In this document: positions 20,749 through 31,900 of the stretch, one piece after another
Numbering within the stretch: the first letter of the stretch is position 1
Layout of the letters: the number at the start of each line of letters is the position of its first letter
Assembly: GCA_004764695.1 (NCBI GenBank)
Contig: SMSO01000014.1
Span: 5,586,845 to 5,650,844 of the forward strand
Direction: 5' to 3'
Origin: Schizochytrium sp. TIO01
Lineage: Eukaryota; Sar; Bigyra; Thraustochytrida; Thraustochytriidae
DNA: 64,000 nt
Position numbers and translations under genes: made by a program
The notes under the pieces: model-generated
The model's database searches: none
What the model was told of the DNA's origin: nothing
What the model saw: the letters and a program-made list of their open reading frames with translations, nothing else

Positions 20749-21933
20749 ATGGGTCGTCGTGCTACGTCGTGGAAGCGTGCGATCGCGTCCGCGCTGTCGT
20801 CATGGCCCGGTATTATCGCTGCCATCGCTGCTAGCAATGGCGGTCTTGTGATATTCGTGCGCAAAGCCGCAGTGGGCCTGCTAGTGGGTTTACTCAGGCT
20901 CCGCAAAACTGTATTTCTTCGCACACAAGGACTTGTTTTAGGCTCAGTAGGCTCTTGGCTTGGAAGTTATGTAAAGCATTACATAGAACTCCTGCGTTGG
21001 CGTAGCCGCGTGTTTTATCATCGGGTGCATCTCGTCTTGCTCTCATGGACCCCGGAAACTGCAATTTCCCACCGTGTTGAGAAACGCACGCTCTTTGAGG
21101 GCTCTCTTGAACAAACTATCATGAATGGCAACAGCGCCGCCACAAAGGTCTGTGCTCAGGCTGCTGCACAATGCTCTGTAGAAAATCCCTTCGTCACACA
21201 ACACCTTCCTCCAGGAGAGAGATACCAGATCTTGAATAACACTCTCAATTTGATTTCTTCTCTCACACCTACAGGGCACATCGCAGAGGACATATATCCT
21301 ACCTGTACAGTGGGATGCTGGTATGTATTTGCGCTGACTGTAGACAAGTATGCCTCGCCAGATCGCTTGGAGATACCAGATACCAAAATTCGGGCTTCTC
21401 TGGTCAAGGAAGAAACCGTACTATGGCTCTGCAACCCAGAAAACGCAAGAGAGATCAAACGCCTAGAAGAGGTATTCCAGCAGGATGATAATGAACGACA
21501 CTTAAATCGCTGGCGCTGTCTCTGTAAAATGGCGGAAATATACCAAAAGCAGGAGGAATGGACACTGGAACAGCACGGAGACCGAGTTTTGCATGTTTTC
21601 CGCGTCTATCTCTCAGTACCCATGGCACCGATTACAAACCAATCGACAGTATCCACCCCCCGTCTATCCACAGCACGACGTAAGTCTTTGCAGGCTACAT
21701 TTCAGGCACAGCACCCGCCAATTGCTCGTCACCAAACGTCAGATTCCCTGGAAGATACCTCGCCTCCCATCGAAGCAACCCCTCGTAGGAAAGACTCTGG
21801 ATTGGATAAGACTACCTCGTCACCAGAAATGTTTTCACCCTGGTCGCGCTCAGCCCGTACACGAGAATTCCGTCGAACACTTTCACAACCAGTTGACACC
21901 AAGACTTCACCATTGTTTATTCCAGATTCTTAG
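20749..21933 (+). CDS. Unknown protein with N-terminal hydrophobic segments
   Basis: A 394-residue protein I do not recognise. After a basic start (MGRRATSWKRAIAS) come hydrophobic stretches at about residues 20-50, possibly a membrane anchor or organelle-targeting segment. A mixed helical region with many Cys, Trp and charged residues spans ~100-290 (for example SLTPTGHIAEDIYPTCTVGCW and ETVLWLCNPENAREIKRLEE). The last ~100 residues are Ser/Thr/Pro-rich and probably disordered, with several SP and TP sites (TSPPIEATP, SSPEMFSPWS). The frame opens 67 codons earlier at 20548, but that part is hydrophobic and T-rich like intergenic DNA, so the ATG at 20749 is preferred. No enzyme motif seen. 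Confidence 0.82.
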   Translation: MGRRATSWKRAIASALSSWPGIIAAIAASNGGLVIFVRKAAVGLLVGLLRLRKTVFLRTQGLVLGSVGSWLGSYVKHYIELLRWRSRVFYHRVHLVLLSWTPETAISHRVEKRTLFEGSLEQTIMNGNSAATKVCAQAAAQCSVENPFVTQHLPPGERYQILNNTLNLISSLTPTGHIAEDIYPTCTVGCWYVFALTVDKYASPDRLEIPDTKIRASLVKEETVLWLCNPENAREIKRLEEVFQQDDNERHLNRWRCLCKMAEIYQKQEEWTLEQHGDRVLHVFRVYLSVPMAPITNQSTVSTPRLSTARRKSLQATFQAQHPPIARHQTSDSLEDTSPPIEATPRRKDSGLDKTTSSPEMFSPWSRSARTREFRRTLSQPVDTKTSPLFIPDS

Positions 21934-23144
21934 ATTGCTTGTTTGATGATATGTCGAAAAGGAGAACATGATGATAATGAAGAAGACTTTGTAAAGACAT
22001 CATCTACCCTTTGAGGCAATCATAGTCATAGCAGATATTTTGCTGTAACACTATAAATGTTTTAGATCTGACATATTACATGTGACAACCATGTTCTTCT
22101 GACGAAATTTAGTTAGAATACCCTACGAAAGATAAATATAACTTGAGACACTGTATCGGAGAGTGACCCAACTTTTGATGAATTGCTACATAAAGCTAAG
22201 TTAAGGTCTACTATTTATGTATCCGCTGCCATAGCTCAACTACTTTTATCCTTGACCACAAATACTCCTCTCCTATTGCACTACAAAAGGTGATGCAGGG
22301 TCCTGTTGTCTTTTCCATAGACCAGATCTTGCAATTGGGTTCTTTGTACGAGTCCTCCAATCATGGAAGGAAGTTCTTCGTGGGTTTTCTCGTGATAGCA
22401 TAATGAGTTTTTCACTCCCCCTTTAAAACCGAATCAAAAGCATGATCCCCTAATTAGAAGATCCTCACAATCTGAAGAGTTGCGAATCTCGCGTCTGAGT
22501 TCATCTTTTCGGAAATCCTATTTTGAAGCGCCCGGGGATATCAGGGATAAGAAGGAGACGAAGAATCGGTACACACGCACACCCTGAACAGAGTGAACAA
22601 AGTACGAGTTGTGGCATTTTAAAAAATAGCATGATTGCTATTCTTCTTCTGGTAAAATAGAAGCATAGCATCCCATTCTCACTAGTTCAAAGTCTGCGCC
22701 CCAGAATCCTGTAATTTAAGTAGAAACCCATGTCAAAGCGCGTAATGATTCTACCTCGTTGGCTTCCCATTTCGAGTTACCTTTTCACCTGTGGCACATA
22801 CTACTTACCTATACCTAGTTATGACATCTACTCTGAGATCCCACACTCAGTGAATCGTCAATAGTTACTCAGTATACTAAGGATTACATGAACTAGCTAG
22901 TACTACTAAAACTACTAGGTAGGTAGGTGCTACTAATGGGCCTTCAAAGGAGTTAGGTTGAAAATACCTCCGGCGGTTGCAACAAACTCGCACACAAGGT
23001 TTAGAGCAGAGTTTGAAGGTTTCAATTGTAGAGCAAACCTCGAAACTCAGTTGCAAGGTGATTTGCGCCCTGCCTGCGAGCGTTGGTTCTTTGACTGAGT
23101 CTAGCAGGTGAAGTTCTGCTCACTGAGTTTGTAGAGCGAGCAAA
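21934..23144. other. Intergenic region
   Basis: About 1.2 kb between two plus-strand genes. No gene seen. A CTACTAGGTAGGTAGGTGCTACTAA motif at 22912-22936 recurs elsewhere in the window's gaps. The right end should hold the promoter of the DGQHR gene. Confidence 0.55.
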
Positions 23145-24581
23145 ATGATTGCTCGTATGATGGGCCTTTCAAAGCAAAACGGTGCTCAAGATGAGAACAC
23201 TGCCCCAGATGTGACAACCCAAGCCACGATAGCAGAGGGTGCGTCTTTGCGTAAAACTAGATCCCAAGCGCGAGCTGCTCAGCAAACTAAGAAGGCAACT
23301 CCGAAACGGAGTGCTCTCCGTGACACCACCAACAAAACGCCTTCTGTTGATCCAGGGGAACACAAGGACCATGAACCTGAGTTTACAAGCCCCAAATCTG
23401 AGGCCAGAATTCGGAAGAGTCTTTCCAGCGCTCGAGAAGACTGCACATCTGAGTCTGAGTTCAGCGAAAGTACAAACAAAGAAGACTCATACAGTCCGAT
23501 TTTCAAACCTCCAAAGAAAAACACTCAGCCTCTCAAACATTCTGAGGTATCCAGCTCTATTTCGCCTGGACCGAAAGCTCACCGAGACATATCAAATCCT
23601 CTTTTCGAGGCGGAAGAAAATGTATCACCATCTCACCAAAGCCTTTCAGGAAGCGCCGAGCTCAGTCCGAGCTCAGCTGCAAGCCAAGTGCGTCGGCGTC
23701 ATGGTGAAGTTGAGAATACTATGGCTAAGTCACCGGCAGTTTGCGGATCCTTAAACTTTTCAGATGTCTCTAGCTCTTACCACCAACCCCAATTTGGAGT
23801 ATGTCTGCTAAGAATGCCGCACAAGGTAATTTATCATGCTTCTGCGCGAGAGCTACTCGATACTGTCCCCATTTGGTGCAAACAGCGTCCTGTGAGTTCG
23901 GCACGAGTGTCAGAAATTGCAGACCGGTTTCGTGGTAAATTCGATTTCCCTGGTTCGATTTCAATCTTCAACTACAATGCTAGCCCCTCAGTAGGTCGTC
24001 CACAAAGTCATGCTATTTTTGACGGACAACACCGCTCTCTCGCTATGCAGAGGCTGCTTGATGAGGATCCTAATTTGAACTTTGACATTACCATCGAGGT
24101 TTTCCCTGTCAAAACAGAGGAAGATATCAAAAAGCTTTTTCGAGATCTCAACAAAGCAGAAAGCGTCCAGGAAATTGATACAACCGATGAAATCGAAGCA
24201 GAGGAAAAACTCTGCATCAACGAAGCAGTTAAAGCACTGCAAGAAAAATTTCCTGAGATGTTTGGCAATGAAAAATGTAGAGTTCCCAATTTGAACGATG
24301 CAAAATTGCGCAATGAATTGTATACTGCTGACATCACGAAAAACTTTCCTTTTATCTGGAAAGACGGTTCTTTCAAGAAAAGCCCCAAAGATAACATTTT
24401 GCTCCAATGCATTCTAGATGTTAACGACGAGATTTCACAGTGGGAGAATCACAAGTTCAAAGCACAATACCAGAAAAATGTGAAAAAGTGTCGTAGAAAC
24501 AATTGTTTTCTTGGAGTCGTGGAAGGATGGATCTATGATCTTCTAATCAAAAAACTAGAATCTTTAAAATTAAACAACTAG
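23145..24581 (+). CDS. DGQHR-domain protein with N-terminal destruction box
   Basis: A 478-residue protein in two parts. Residues 1-210 are disordered, basic and Ser-rich with many Ser/Thr-Pro sites. They include RSALRDTTN at 55-63, a perfect RxxLxxxxN destruction box next to the basic KKATPKR. Residues ~220-478 form a globular part with IFDGQHRSLAMQRL; DGQHR is at 293-297. DGQHR defines a ParB/sulfiredoxin-like domain known from DndB of bacterial DNA phosphorothioation systems and from mobile elements. After it come helices (TEEDIKKLFRDLNKAESVQEID) and a Cys-poor Lys-rich end. Known: the motif and family. Inferred: a nuclear, cell-cycle-regulated role. The start ATG at 23145 is in good context (CAAAATGATT) and no upstream frame adds anything. 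Convergent with HEATR6. Function unknown; bacterial or viral transfer of the domain is possible. Confidence 0.9.
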   Translation: MIARMMGLSKQNGAQDENTAPDVTTQATIAEGASLRKTRSQARAAQQTKKATPKRSALRDTTNKTPSVDPGEHKDHEPEFTSPKSEARIRKSLSSAREDCTSESEFSESTNKEDSYSPIFKPPKKNTQPLKHSEVSSSISPGPKAHRDISNPLFEAEENVSPSHQSLSGSAELSPSSAASQVRRRHGEVENTMAKSPAVCGSLNFSDVSSSYHQPQFGVCLLRMPHKVIYHASARELLDTVPIWCKQRPVSSARVSEIADRFRGKFDFPGSISIFNYNASPSVGRPQSHAIFDGQHRSLAMQRLLDEDPNLNFDITIEVFPVKTEEDIKKLFRDLNKAESVQEIDTTDEIEAEEKLCINEAVKALQEKFPEMFGNEKCRVPNLNDAKLRNELYTADITKNFPFIWKDGSFKKSPKDNILLQCILDVNDEISQWENHKFKAQYQKNVKKCRRNNCFLGVVEGWIYDLLIKKLESLKLNN

Positions 24582-25063
24582 GTGGCATATGAACACCTTC
24601 CTGCACTAAATCTTTTAAGTATGCATTTCAACCACTCTCTTTTCTTATGCATTATATTTATAACTGCGCTACACAGAGTTACCCCTGGCAAACTTTCTTT
24701 TCGATTGTCCAAGCTCCTTCTTTTGCCAAAACTTATAAATATATAAATAAAAGACAATAGAAACATGTCTATCCTAATTCTGAATAGGATAGGACATGGT
24801 GAATAGAACGCAACACGTGACATCAATTTGGTACAGCAAATGTCGCAGTTGCGTTATGATGCGAAGCTTTCAAATATATAAGTTATCATTATTTTCCCGA
24901 AAAAAGCATATGTCTGCGAAGTCGTATTTTATCAACTTGTCTTAAAAGCGAATATTGTCATTATCCAACCTGCCTACTCTTCCTCCCAATTTATTGGGAT
25001 GGTTACGTCACAAATGAAAGGGCAATGAAACAATGCTAAAATAATACCAGTATTCATTCAGAT
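24582..25063. other. Convergent 3' flank
   Basis: About 480 bases between the DGQHR gene (+) and the HEATR6-like gene (-). AT-rich with AATAAA-like runs near 24740. No coding signal. Confidence 0.55.
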
Positions 25064-28000
25064 TTACTTTAACAGCATCTGTAAATCTCCATCTGATTCA
25101 GGCCATTCGGTATCAGATAGGCTGATTAATAAACTTTTCAAAGTTTGACTCAGTTTATCCGCAAAACGCGCTTGAGAAACATCAACGCGACTGCGAGAGT
25201 TAGCTAAACTCAAAAACGCAGGACCCAACGTCTCACGCACCAAGGCGCACAAATCACTGCGCGAGGCTAGTGTTTGTAGGCCATCCTGTAAAGCAGACAC
25301 AGCTGCAATGCGAACTTTGAAGTTCTCATGTTCTGCTGCTTGGTCAAGGAGAACTTCGATGAACTCTCGAGAGTGAGGGTTTCCGACTGACCGTGCCAGA
25401 ATCAGGCCAATGGAGGCGCATGCACTCCACTGGACTTTTGCTGAAGCATCTCCTTTGCCCGCTGCACCATCAAGTAAAGCATTTGTGACACGGGCCGCCA
25501 ACTCAGGATCAAGTCGTTGAGAAGAGAAACAGACAGTCAGAGAGCCAAGTGCGCGGTAGCAGGGGGCTGCCACCTTGTCATGGTCAGGAACATGAGTGAT
25601 GCATGCTTCAACCATGGCATGTCTAGTCTCTTCAGAAATAAGCTCGTCCCAGGAAACCGACTTGTTTGAATCATAGACCAAATTAGCTAATGCTGTTGCG
25701 GCGCGGGCGCGAACCTGAAGGTTTGATACATCTAAAGCAAGAAGTATAAGTGGAGAGGTGTCCTTCAGGAAGTCGGCTGTTCGAAATTCTGGGACCAAAG
25801 CCATGGCGCTCAGAGCTGTTAGTGTAGCACGCTGGGTTTCCTCCTTTCCACCATATGCAGAAAGAATGCCACTCACACATTCTCGACGCTGAGCGTCAGA
25901 GACTAGAGCCCAGCCTTCCGTGCGGATCTCTGATACACAGACAGCGGCACAACTGCGCACATCCGGGTCGGTATCACGAAGTGCACGAGGTAAATGAATG
26001 GAGATAATTTCATTCCATCCATTCAGATCGGCAGTAATCGGTGGTTCACTAAGTTTGTCGCGACGAAGAATGCGCTCCACAAGACCGACCGCAGCGCGGC
26101 GACTTGACGGTAGACGAGAAGCAAAACACTGCATAAGAACACAATGCGTGGCACCCCACAATGAGGTGCGACTTACCTCGCGAGCATATTGCTCGCAGAG
26201 AGATCCAACGAGCGCCATGGCCCACTCGCTGGACGCGAGATCTACCCCTTGTAGTGTCGGTACGAGGTTATTATTTACAAAGTCAGCCACACTCTCTAAT
26301 CTCTCCTTTGGAGCGCTTACCAAAGCTGCACAAGTGCCCGCAGCTCCCATGCGGACCTTGTCTTGTACCTTGGAATCAGTGAGACGCTCGCAAATAGCCT
26401 TCCCGCAACCCTTTAAAAAGTGCGACATAAAAAATTGCTCATTTCCCCTCACTTCATAAGGCACAGCACGTAGCATTGTCATGGCACATTGATGTGCCTG
26501 TTCAAGTGTGGTGGGATTTCGCTCATGACCACCTAGGACTCGGCCCAGAGCGTAATGGATTTCTTCTACAATATGTGATATTTTTACACTCATAGGAACA
26601 AAAGCACCGGCATTTTTAGCAGCAGGGCGTGGCTGGGATAGCCACACTCGCACCGGACTGTTGCTAAGCAGTTCTGATAAAAAATGAAACCCTGCAGCCC
26701 GAACACGCGGCTGCTCATCAAAGACAACAACAGTTAGCAAATTGACCGATTGCAAGTTCAAAATACATCCGTTACGTTGAGGAAGAAAGCGTTCCCACTG
26801 CGTTTGCATTATTTTTCGATCAACTTGGCATAAAACCCCCAACACCTCCAATGCCGAGAGACGGAGTTTTTCAAGTTGTTTTAGCACCCTAGACGAGCTT
26901 GACTTCCGTTCAACATCAGAATCAGACATTTCTGATTCCGAGGCAGACATATCGTTCTGCTGTCGAATACGTTTCTCCTCTTTACAAACCTGCATGGAGT
27001 CGCAGACAAGTCGGCATAACGATCCTATGAGCCATTGCAGCTTTGCTTGAAGAAATTTACTTCCGAAAGCGAGCAGGCTACCCTGAATAACGCGCAAGGC
27101 GGAGTGCAGAACTTTGAGTTTTTGAAGACGTCCATCAACGGTTTGAGTAGTAGGGTTGCTACCAGGTTTTTCCCATGCTTCGTCTAGCAGAAGGGTGATA
27201 TAATGCAAAGCGAGACGGTTTACCTCTGGAGCTTGAGATTCTTTCAAAGCTTTGCGCTGCAAGAGGTTGCCAAGACACCCAAATGCAGTTCCCACGCACA
27301 CCATATCTCCAGAGCCTTCGCTGTCTAGAACCTCGCGCAAGAGAGTCTTCACGATGTTGTCTTCAAAAGCTGAGCACCTAGATCCATCTAGGAATAAAAT
27401 GAATGATAGTGCTTGAAGTGCCTCTTGACAACCTGCTATATCATCGACGCAATGATGTATATCTCCATTAAGAAAGGGCACTACCACTCCAAGCGATTGC
27501 GGAGTAAACTCGAGGTGTTTCTTTTGTGCAAAATAAGTAACTAACTGAGCTGCACCCCTGCCTACGTCCTCCTGATGTGGCTGCGGCGAAGCCTCACCAT
27601 CTTTATGACTAGTAGATTGTGAGGATTTCTGCACAATTGTCTCAACATCCTCTATGTTATCATCTCCTCCAGCAAGCATTGCCTTGTTGCGTAACTTTGC
27701 GAGCTCCCAATTTGCCAACAAATTCACAAGATCTCCGCAATCCCTACGGGAGATCACCGAGCTCGGGAACGTGAGTTTTGATTTCATGACCTCCAATGCA
27801 ATTCCACGCGGACTTCCCCGCATTACGCGAGCTGCGGAAACCCATGCATTCCACTTAGCACGTTCCTGTTGAAGAGCTGCATTTCCACTGCTCGCTCGTA
27901 GGCTCCTCGAAAAAGTAAACTTTCGCACGCTTGACGAGGTATTTGATTTTAAATTATGCCCGCCAAGACTTGGGGGTCTCCCACGAATGCGGCCTGGAGA

Positions 28001-28234
28001 ATTAAGAATTGGTGAAGCCGAGGATTGTGTAGAGACCTGAGCGTTTTGTAGCGCTGATGGTTGTTGATATTGGCTTTGTTGTTGTTGTTGCTGTTGCTGT
28101 TGCCGATGTTGGAAATGTCCACCTTCATCAAGAGAAAGTTGCCGCGGTCGGGTAAATGCATAGTTTCCATCCCTGGGAGGGGCAGTCGGCGGTGTGCCTT
28201 TTTGCCGCCATGACTGAGTGGCCTCCCCCGCCAT
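25064..28234 (-). CDS. HEATR6-like HEAT-repeat protein
   Basis: A 1056-residue helical-repeat protein. It resembles HEATR6 (also called ABC1) of animals, whose role is poorly known, with its N-terminal DUF4042 region. Residues 1-110 are low-complexity with a poly-Gln run at 45-53. Helical pairs follow. The stretch LRLSALEVLGVLCQV, QWERFLPQRNG, LTVVVFDEQPRVRAAGFHFLSELL at about 460-530 is the HEATR6-like core. Typical HEAT repeats (RDTDPDVRSCAAVCVSEI, NLQVRARAATALANLVY, NFKVRIAAVSALQDGL) run to the C-terminus. Start ATG (CAAGATGGCGG) is strong. Assignment rests on the pattern of the DUF4042-like core; a generic HEAT scaffold is the alternative. It is followed on the same strand by the end of the kinesin gene upstream. 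Confidence 0.85.
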   Translation of the reverse strand: MAGEATQSWRQKGTPPTAPPRDGNYAFTRPRQLSLDEGGHFQHRQQQQQQQQQSQYQQPSALQNAQVSTQSSASPILNSPGRIRGRPPSLGGHNLKSNTSSSVRKFTFSRSLRASSGNAALQQERAKWNAWVSAARVMRGSPRGIALEVMKSKLTFPSSVISRRDCGDLVNLLANWELAKLRNKAMLAGGDDNIEDVETIVQKSSQSTSHKDGEASPQPHQEDVGRGAAQLVTYFAQKKHLEFTPQSLGVVVPFLNGDIHHCVDDIAGCQEALQALSFILFLDGSRCSAFEDNIVKTLLREVLDSEGSGDMVCVGTAFGCLGNLLQRKALKESQAPEVNRLALHYITLLLDEAWEKPGSNPTTQTVDGRLQKLKVLHSALRVIQGSLLAFGSKFLQAKLQWLIGSLCRLVCDSMQVCKEEKRIRQQNDMSASESEMSDSDVERKSSSSRVLKQLEKLRLSALEVLGVLCQVDRKIMQTQWERFLPQRNGCILNLQSVNLLTVVVFDEQPRVRAAGFHFLSELLSNSPVRVWLSQPRPAAKNAGAFVPMSVKISHIVEEIHYALGRVLGGHERNPTTLEQAHQCAMTMLRAVPYEVRGNEQFFMSHFLKGCGKAICERLTDSKVQDKVRMGAAGTCAALVSAPKERLESVADFVNNNLVPTLQGVDLASSEWAMALVGSLCEQYAREVSRTSLWGATHCVLMQCFASRLPSSRRAAVGLVERILRRDKLSEPPITADLNGWNEIISIHLPRALRDTDPDVRSCAAVCVSEIRTEGWALVSDAQRRECVSGILSAYGGKEETQRATLTALSAMALVPEFRTADFLKDTSPLILLALDVSNLQVRARAATALANLVYDSNKSVSWDELISEETRHAMVEACITHVPDHDKVAAPCYRALGSLTVCFSSQRLDPELAARVTNALLDGAAGKGDASAKVQWSACASIGLILARSVGNPHSREFIEVLLDQAAEHENFKVRIAAVSALQDGLQTLASRSDLCALVRETLGPAFLSLANSRSRVDVSQARFADKLSQTLKSLLISLSDTEWPESDGDLQMLLK
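28097..28125. repeat. CAA/CAG repeat coding for poly-Gln
   Basis: Approximate position. In the minus-strand reading it gives nine Gln residues of the HEATR6-like protein (45-53), read on the plus strand as a TTG/CTG run. Confidence 0.8.
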
Positions 28235-28335
28235 CTTGCGGGATCGACGGCTTTCTGGCTTGCGAGAGAAAACGGTTTTGGCGAAGTTTTTTTCTTTTTT
28301 CTTTTCTTTTTTTTAAATCGCATTTATATTTTTAA

Positions 28336-28354
28336 AACAACAACAACAACAACA
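28336..28354. repeat. (CAA)n microsatellite
   Basis: Six ACA/CAA units in the 5' flank of the HEATR6-like gene. Confidence 0.85.
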
Positions 28355-28842
28355 GATATGTTTTTCATCGTCTTACCTCCGAGTCAAGTTCTTGTCGGTT
28401 CAAAACAAAAAAATAAAAACAGGTTTTGGTAGGCAGATGTTGGGAGTACTATTGAGCTCTTCTGAATCGAAATCAGATTGTGCACGTGCAAGCTCTACAG
28501 CGCGTGCTTTCATTCTGCAAACGAGAAGATGATTTCGTTCTAAAGACGAAGAAAACTGAAGCAAAGTCTTTATTTATTAATACCTACTCTAGTGCTTCGG
28601 AGCTCACCTGCTGTTCCAAGCTCAGTTGTGTAGGGACAGGAATATATTATCCAGCAAAATAACAGTATACAACAACGGCGCACGCAAGTGCTAAGAATCG
28701 TAAAATGATTAGGAGTTTTCGAATACAAAAACATTGTTCAAGCGCTTACTCAAGTTAGGACTTAATCGAAGCACTGACTTGGGCTAATTTATATCGAAAT
28801 TGCAAATGATGATAGAATCAAGAGGACATTAAGCCTTGACGT

Positions 28843-28868
28843 TAAGTAAGTAAGTAAGTAAGTAAGTA
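28843..28868. repeat. (AAGT)n tetranucleotide repeat
   Basis: About six perfect TAAG/AAGT units next to the kinesin 3' end. Confidence 0.9.
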
Positions 28869-28942
28869 TACACATGTCACAACACAACCTTCGCTTGCGC
28901 GTTGGGAATGTGCGCCTAGTTGAATCCTATTCCGCAGCTGAA

Positions 28943-31900
28943 TTACTGGGGAACTTTCTTACGGCGTGCACGCTCCTGTGCCAGCTTTTTACGAAGCTGC
29001 GCAGCCGTAGTCACTTGTCCCGTGGTGTTAGTACTGGTCGGTGCTGAAGCATCCGACTCCAAGGCCTTTTGCTTTTGAACTCCCGTGTAATACTTGGGAT
29101 CGGCCAGGCGTTCGTGGATGGGTTTGGCAGTTACAGACATGGCGAAAGCGCTGCCGGCAGTGATGATCTCGTCAGAAGAGTTTTCTTTTTCAGGGTTGTC
29201 ATCCGGAGTTCCGGGGGAACCACTTCGTTGCATAGATGAAGTACTACCACTATCTGTTGCATCACCTTTTTGGCCGCTACGCTTCTGGGATTCCCAGGCA
29301 AGTTGCCGAGCATGAGCTCGTTCGGGGCGTCCAGACTCATTATTTCTGTACAAGCCACCCACTTCAGATTTATACGTGCCGTTCTCTGTCTTAATTTCCT
29401 TTACATGAGGACCGGATGTTGTACTGCACATTGAGCCTGTAGAATCACGTGTTCGGTTAGCGCGCAACTTCGATTCCTGGGCGCGGCGGTTCGAATAGGA
29501 CTCCGTCATACGTGTAAATGACGGCGAGTTTGAGTCCGAACCGGTGGATGAGCGCCGAGACGCACGGGGGCTCGAGGCCGACTTACCAGTCGAGCGAGGG
29601 CTACCTCCCCTGGCATTCTTGCGCTGGATCTCTGCCAAAGCTGCCGGGTTCAAGGTGAGACCATCCACTGTGGATTCAGGGTGGGCATCTGTGAGTTGCA
29701 AAGAGTCAACCTCTAGCTCAGTAAAGGGTTTCACGACAAGTTCATCTAGAGTTTTTTCAACAGCATCGCCAAGACGTGTCTGCTGATCGATGATCTTGCG
29801 CTTGTGAATCCCCGTAAAATTCTCTGCGTTAGTTAAGCGATCAAAGACGCCGGGCGTACGAGCATGGGGCTGGAACGCCTGGACTAATGGGTTAGAAGCA
29901 AAATCAGCAGCCGAGGAGTAAGCACTGCCACTACTGCTATTGCTGTTGAAACTGGCGTTGTTGTTGAAACTGGTGCCAGCAGTATTGATAGCACCAAGGG
30001 CTTGCTGCTCCTCAGCCAGAGTTTGGGCTCTCTCCGCAGCACGTCGAACAGCTTCTGATTGCTGTGGTGTGCTGACCATGTTTGAGAAAGCAATGTTAGG
30101 ACCAAGGCTGGAGCGGCGGGCTGAGTCAAGACTACGTGGACCAGAGAAGAACGCAGATGATGTCCCCGAGACTTGGAGCTGTCGAACCTGTTCTTCCAAG
30201 GCTCGCAACTTTGCCTCATTCATATTTTCCTCGACGCCTGTGTCGGCACTAATGCCGTGCTTCTTAATAAGCGCCAAAAGACGTTGGTTTTCTTTGAGCA
30301 AGACATTGCACAGCTCACTGGATTCGCCAAGTTTGTCCTGGAGAACTCTGGCAGTGGCCGGTGTCCCATTCACAGCAGCCATAGGCGACCCAGGGTGTCC
30401 AATGGAATGTCTTGAAAGATTCGGAGTTCCAGCAATCGATGATGCCGGTGAGGTGCCCCCATTTCCGGGCATTGACGGCAGCAATGATTTGCGGCGCTGT
30501 AGATCTCGGCGTGTTCTCGACTCATCCATGTACGCTTGTTGCTTAAGCCTTTCGATGGTTTGCTTCAATTGAGACTTGGATCGCTTCGCATCGACGTACA
30601 TTTGCAACAACTCCTGGAAGACAGATTTCGCCTCCTCCAGAGAGTTGAGCTCCACCGGAAACATTGCTGCAATACTTTTGCTCGTTGGCGACCTGGTGTT
30701 GTCGTTGTTTTCCGACAATTGCTTGTTTCTACGCATATCTTCACCATCATCAACTTCTGCGACCTCCTGTTCTTCGTCTTCGTCTTCCTCGTCATCAGCG
30801 CTGATCTTGGCCGCTGCCGCCTCGCATTGCTTTTTGTGAAAGATGATCTCATATTCTGCTGCCTCCAGTCGCTGTTCAAGCTCTTCCATAGCCTCCTGTT
30901 CTTCGGGCGTCATCTTAACGTTTACAGTGAGCTCTGTTTTAGGTTTGGAAGCGCCTTGTGCATTGCTTGACGTCAACGAAGCTGACGCCGACAAAGCTGA
31001 AGCTGCCGCAGCGGTCGAAGATGAGGGCGGTGTAGCGATCGCTGCAGCTCCTTCGCGTGAAAAAGATGCGGAGGCCGCCGCAACGGGAGTCGAATGAGCT
31101 GAGTTCGAAACAGAGGTCAAGCCAGTACTCGGTGTGCCAGATTTTGGGCTCACGAAGAACGAGCTCAAGCACTGCTTCTCTTTCACTGCGGGAGCTGCAG
31201 GCGGCTGAGCCGGTGATGCATCGCTACCGCTGCCGACTGTTATGCTCCTGCTAGTCTGGCGATCCGCCGCAATACCATGGGAGGAGGTAAGAGCTTGAGC
31301 AACATTTTCTTCTGCAATCTTGGCCCGTTGCTCTGCAGAACGCTTACGTTCTTCTAGCTCGCGACAAAGCTGTTCCTTGCGCTCAATAGCAGCCTGTTTT
31401 TTGGCCAATGAGTGGTGCAGCCGCTCCACTTCCTCATCGTGTTTGATGCGCTCGCGAGCCCACTTGTCAAGGAGCTTACGCTGCTTACGTTCCTTCTCCG
31501 TGAGTTGTTTGTTGAAGGACGTTAAGCGTTGTGCCTGTCGCAGTTTGCGCTGCATGGCGGTTACCTGCTCGGTTTTTTGGCGAAGAAGTCTCTCATCACG
31601 GGTGTTGCGCATCTGTAACTTTTGTTTGTCTTGAGCAAGTACGCGTTGCTGTTTGCGAAGACGTGCAATTTCTTGCTTGCGCTGTTGCGCCTCTTCGCGG
31701 TATTTCTTCGCATTCTCCTCCATGCGGCGCTGGTACTCTACCTTTTGCTTTTTCATACTATCAATTTCACGTTGGATCTTCTGCTCCTTCACTTGCCATT
31801 TGTTTGCCATACGCTTTGCATCAGCAAGCTGCTTGCTCTCCTTCTCAAGGTTCTTGAGGCGCTCCATCTTGTCCTTAAGCTGGATCCGCAGCTTTGTGAT

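Larger units (their letters stand above)
28235..28942. other. Intergenic region
   Basis: About 700 bases between the HEATR6-like start and the kinesin stop, both minus strand. Contains (CAA)n at 28336-28354 and an (AAGT)n run at 28843-28868, with a T/C-rich tract near 28290-28316. No gene seen. Confidence 0.6.
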
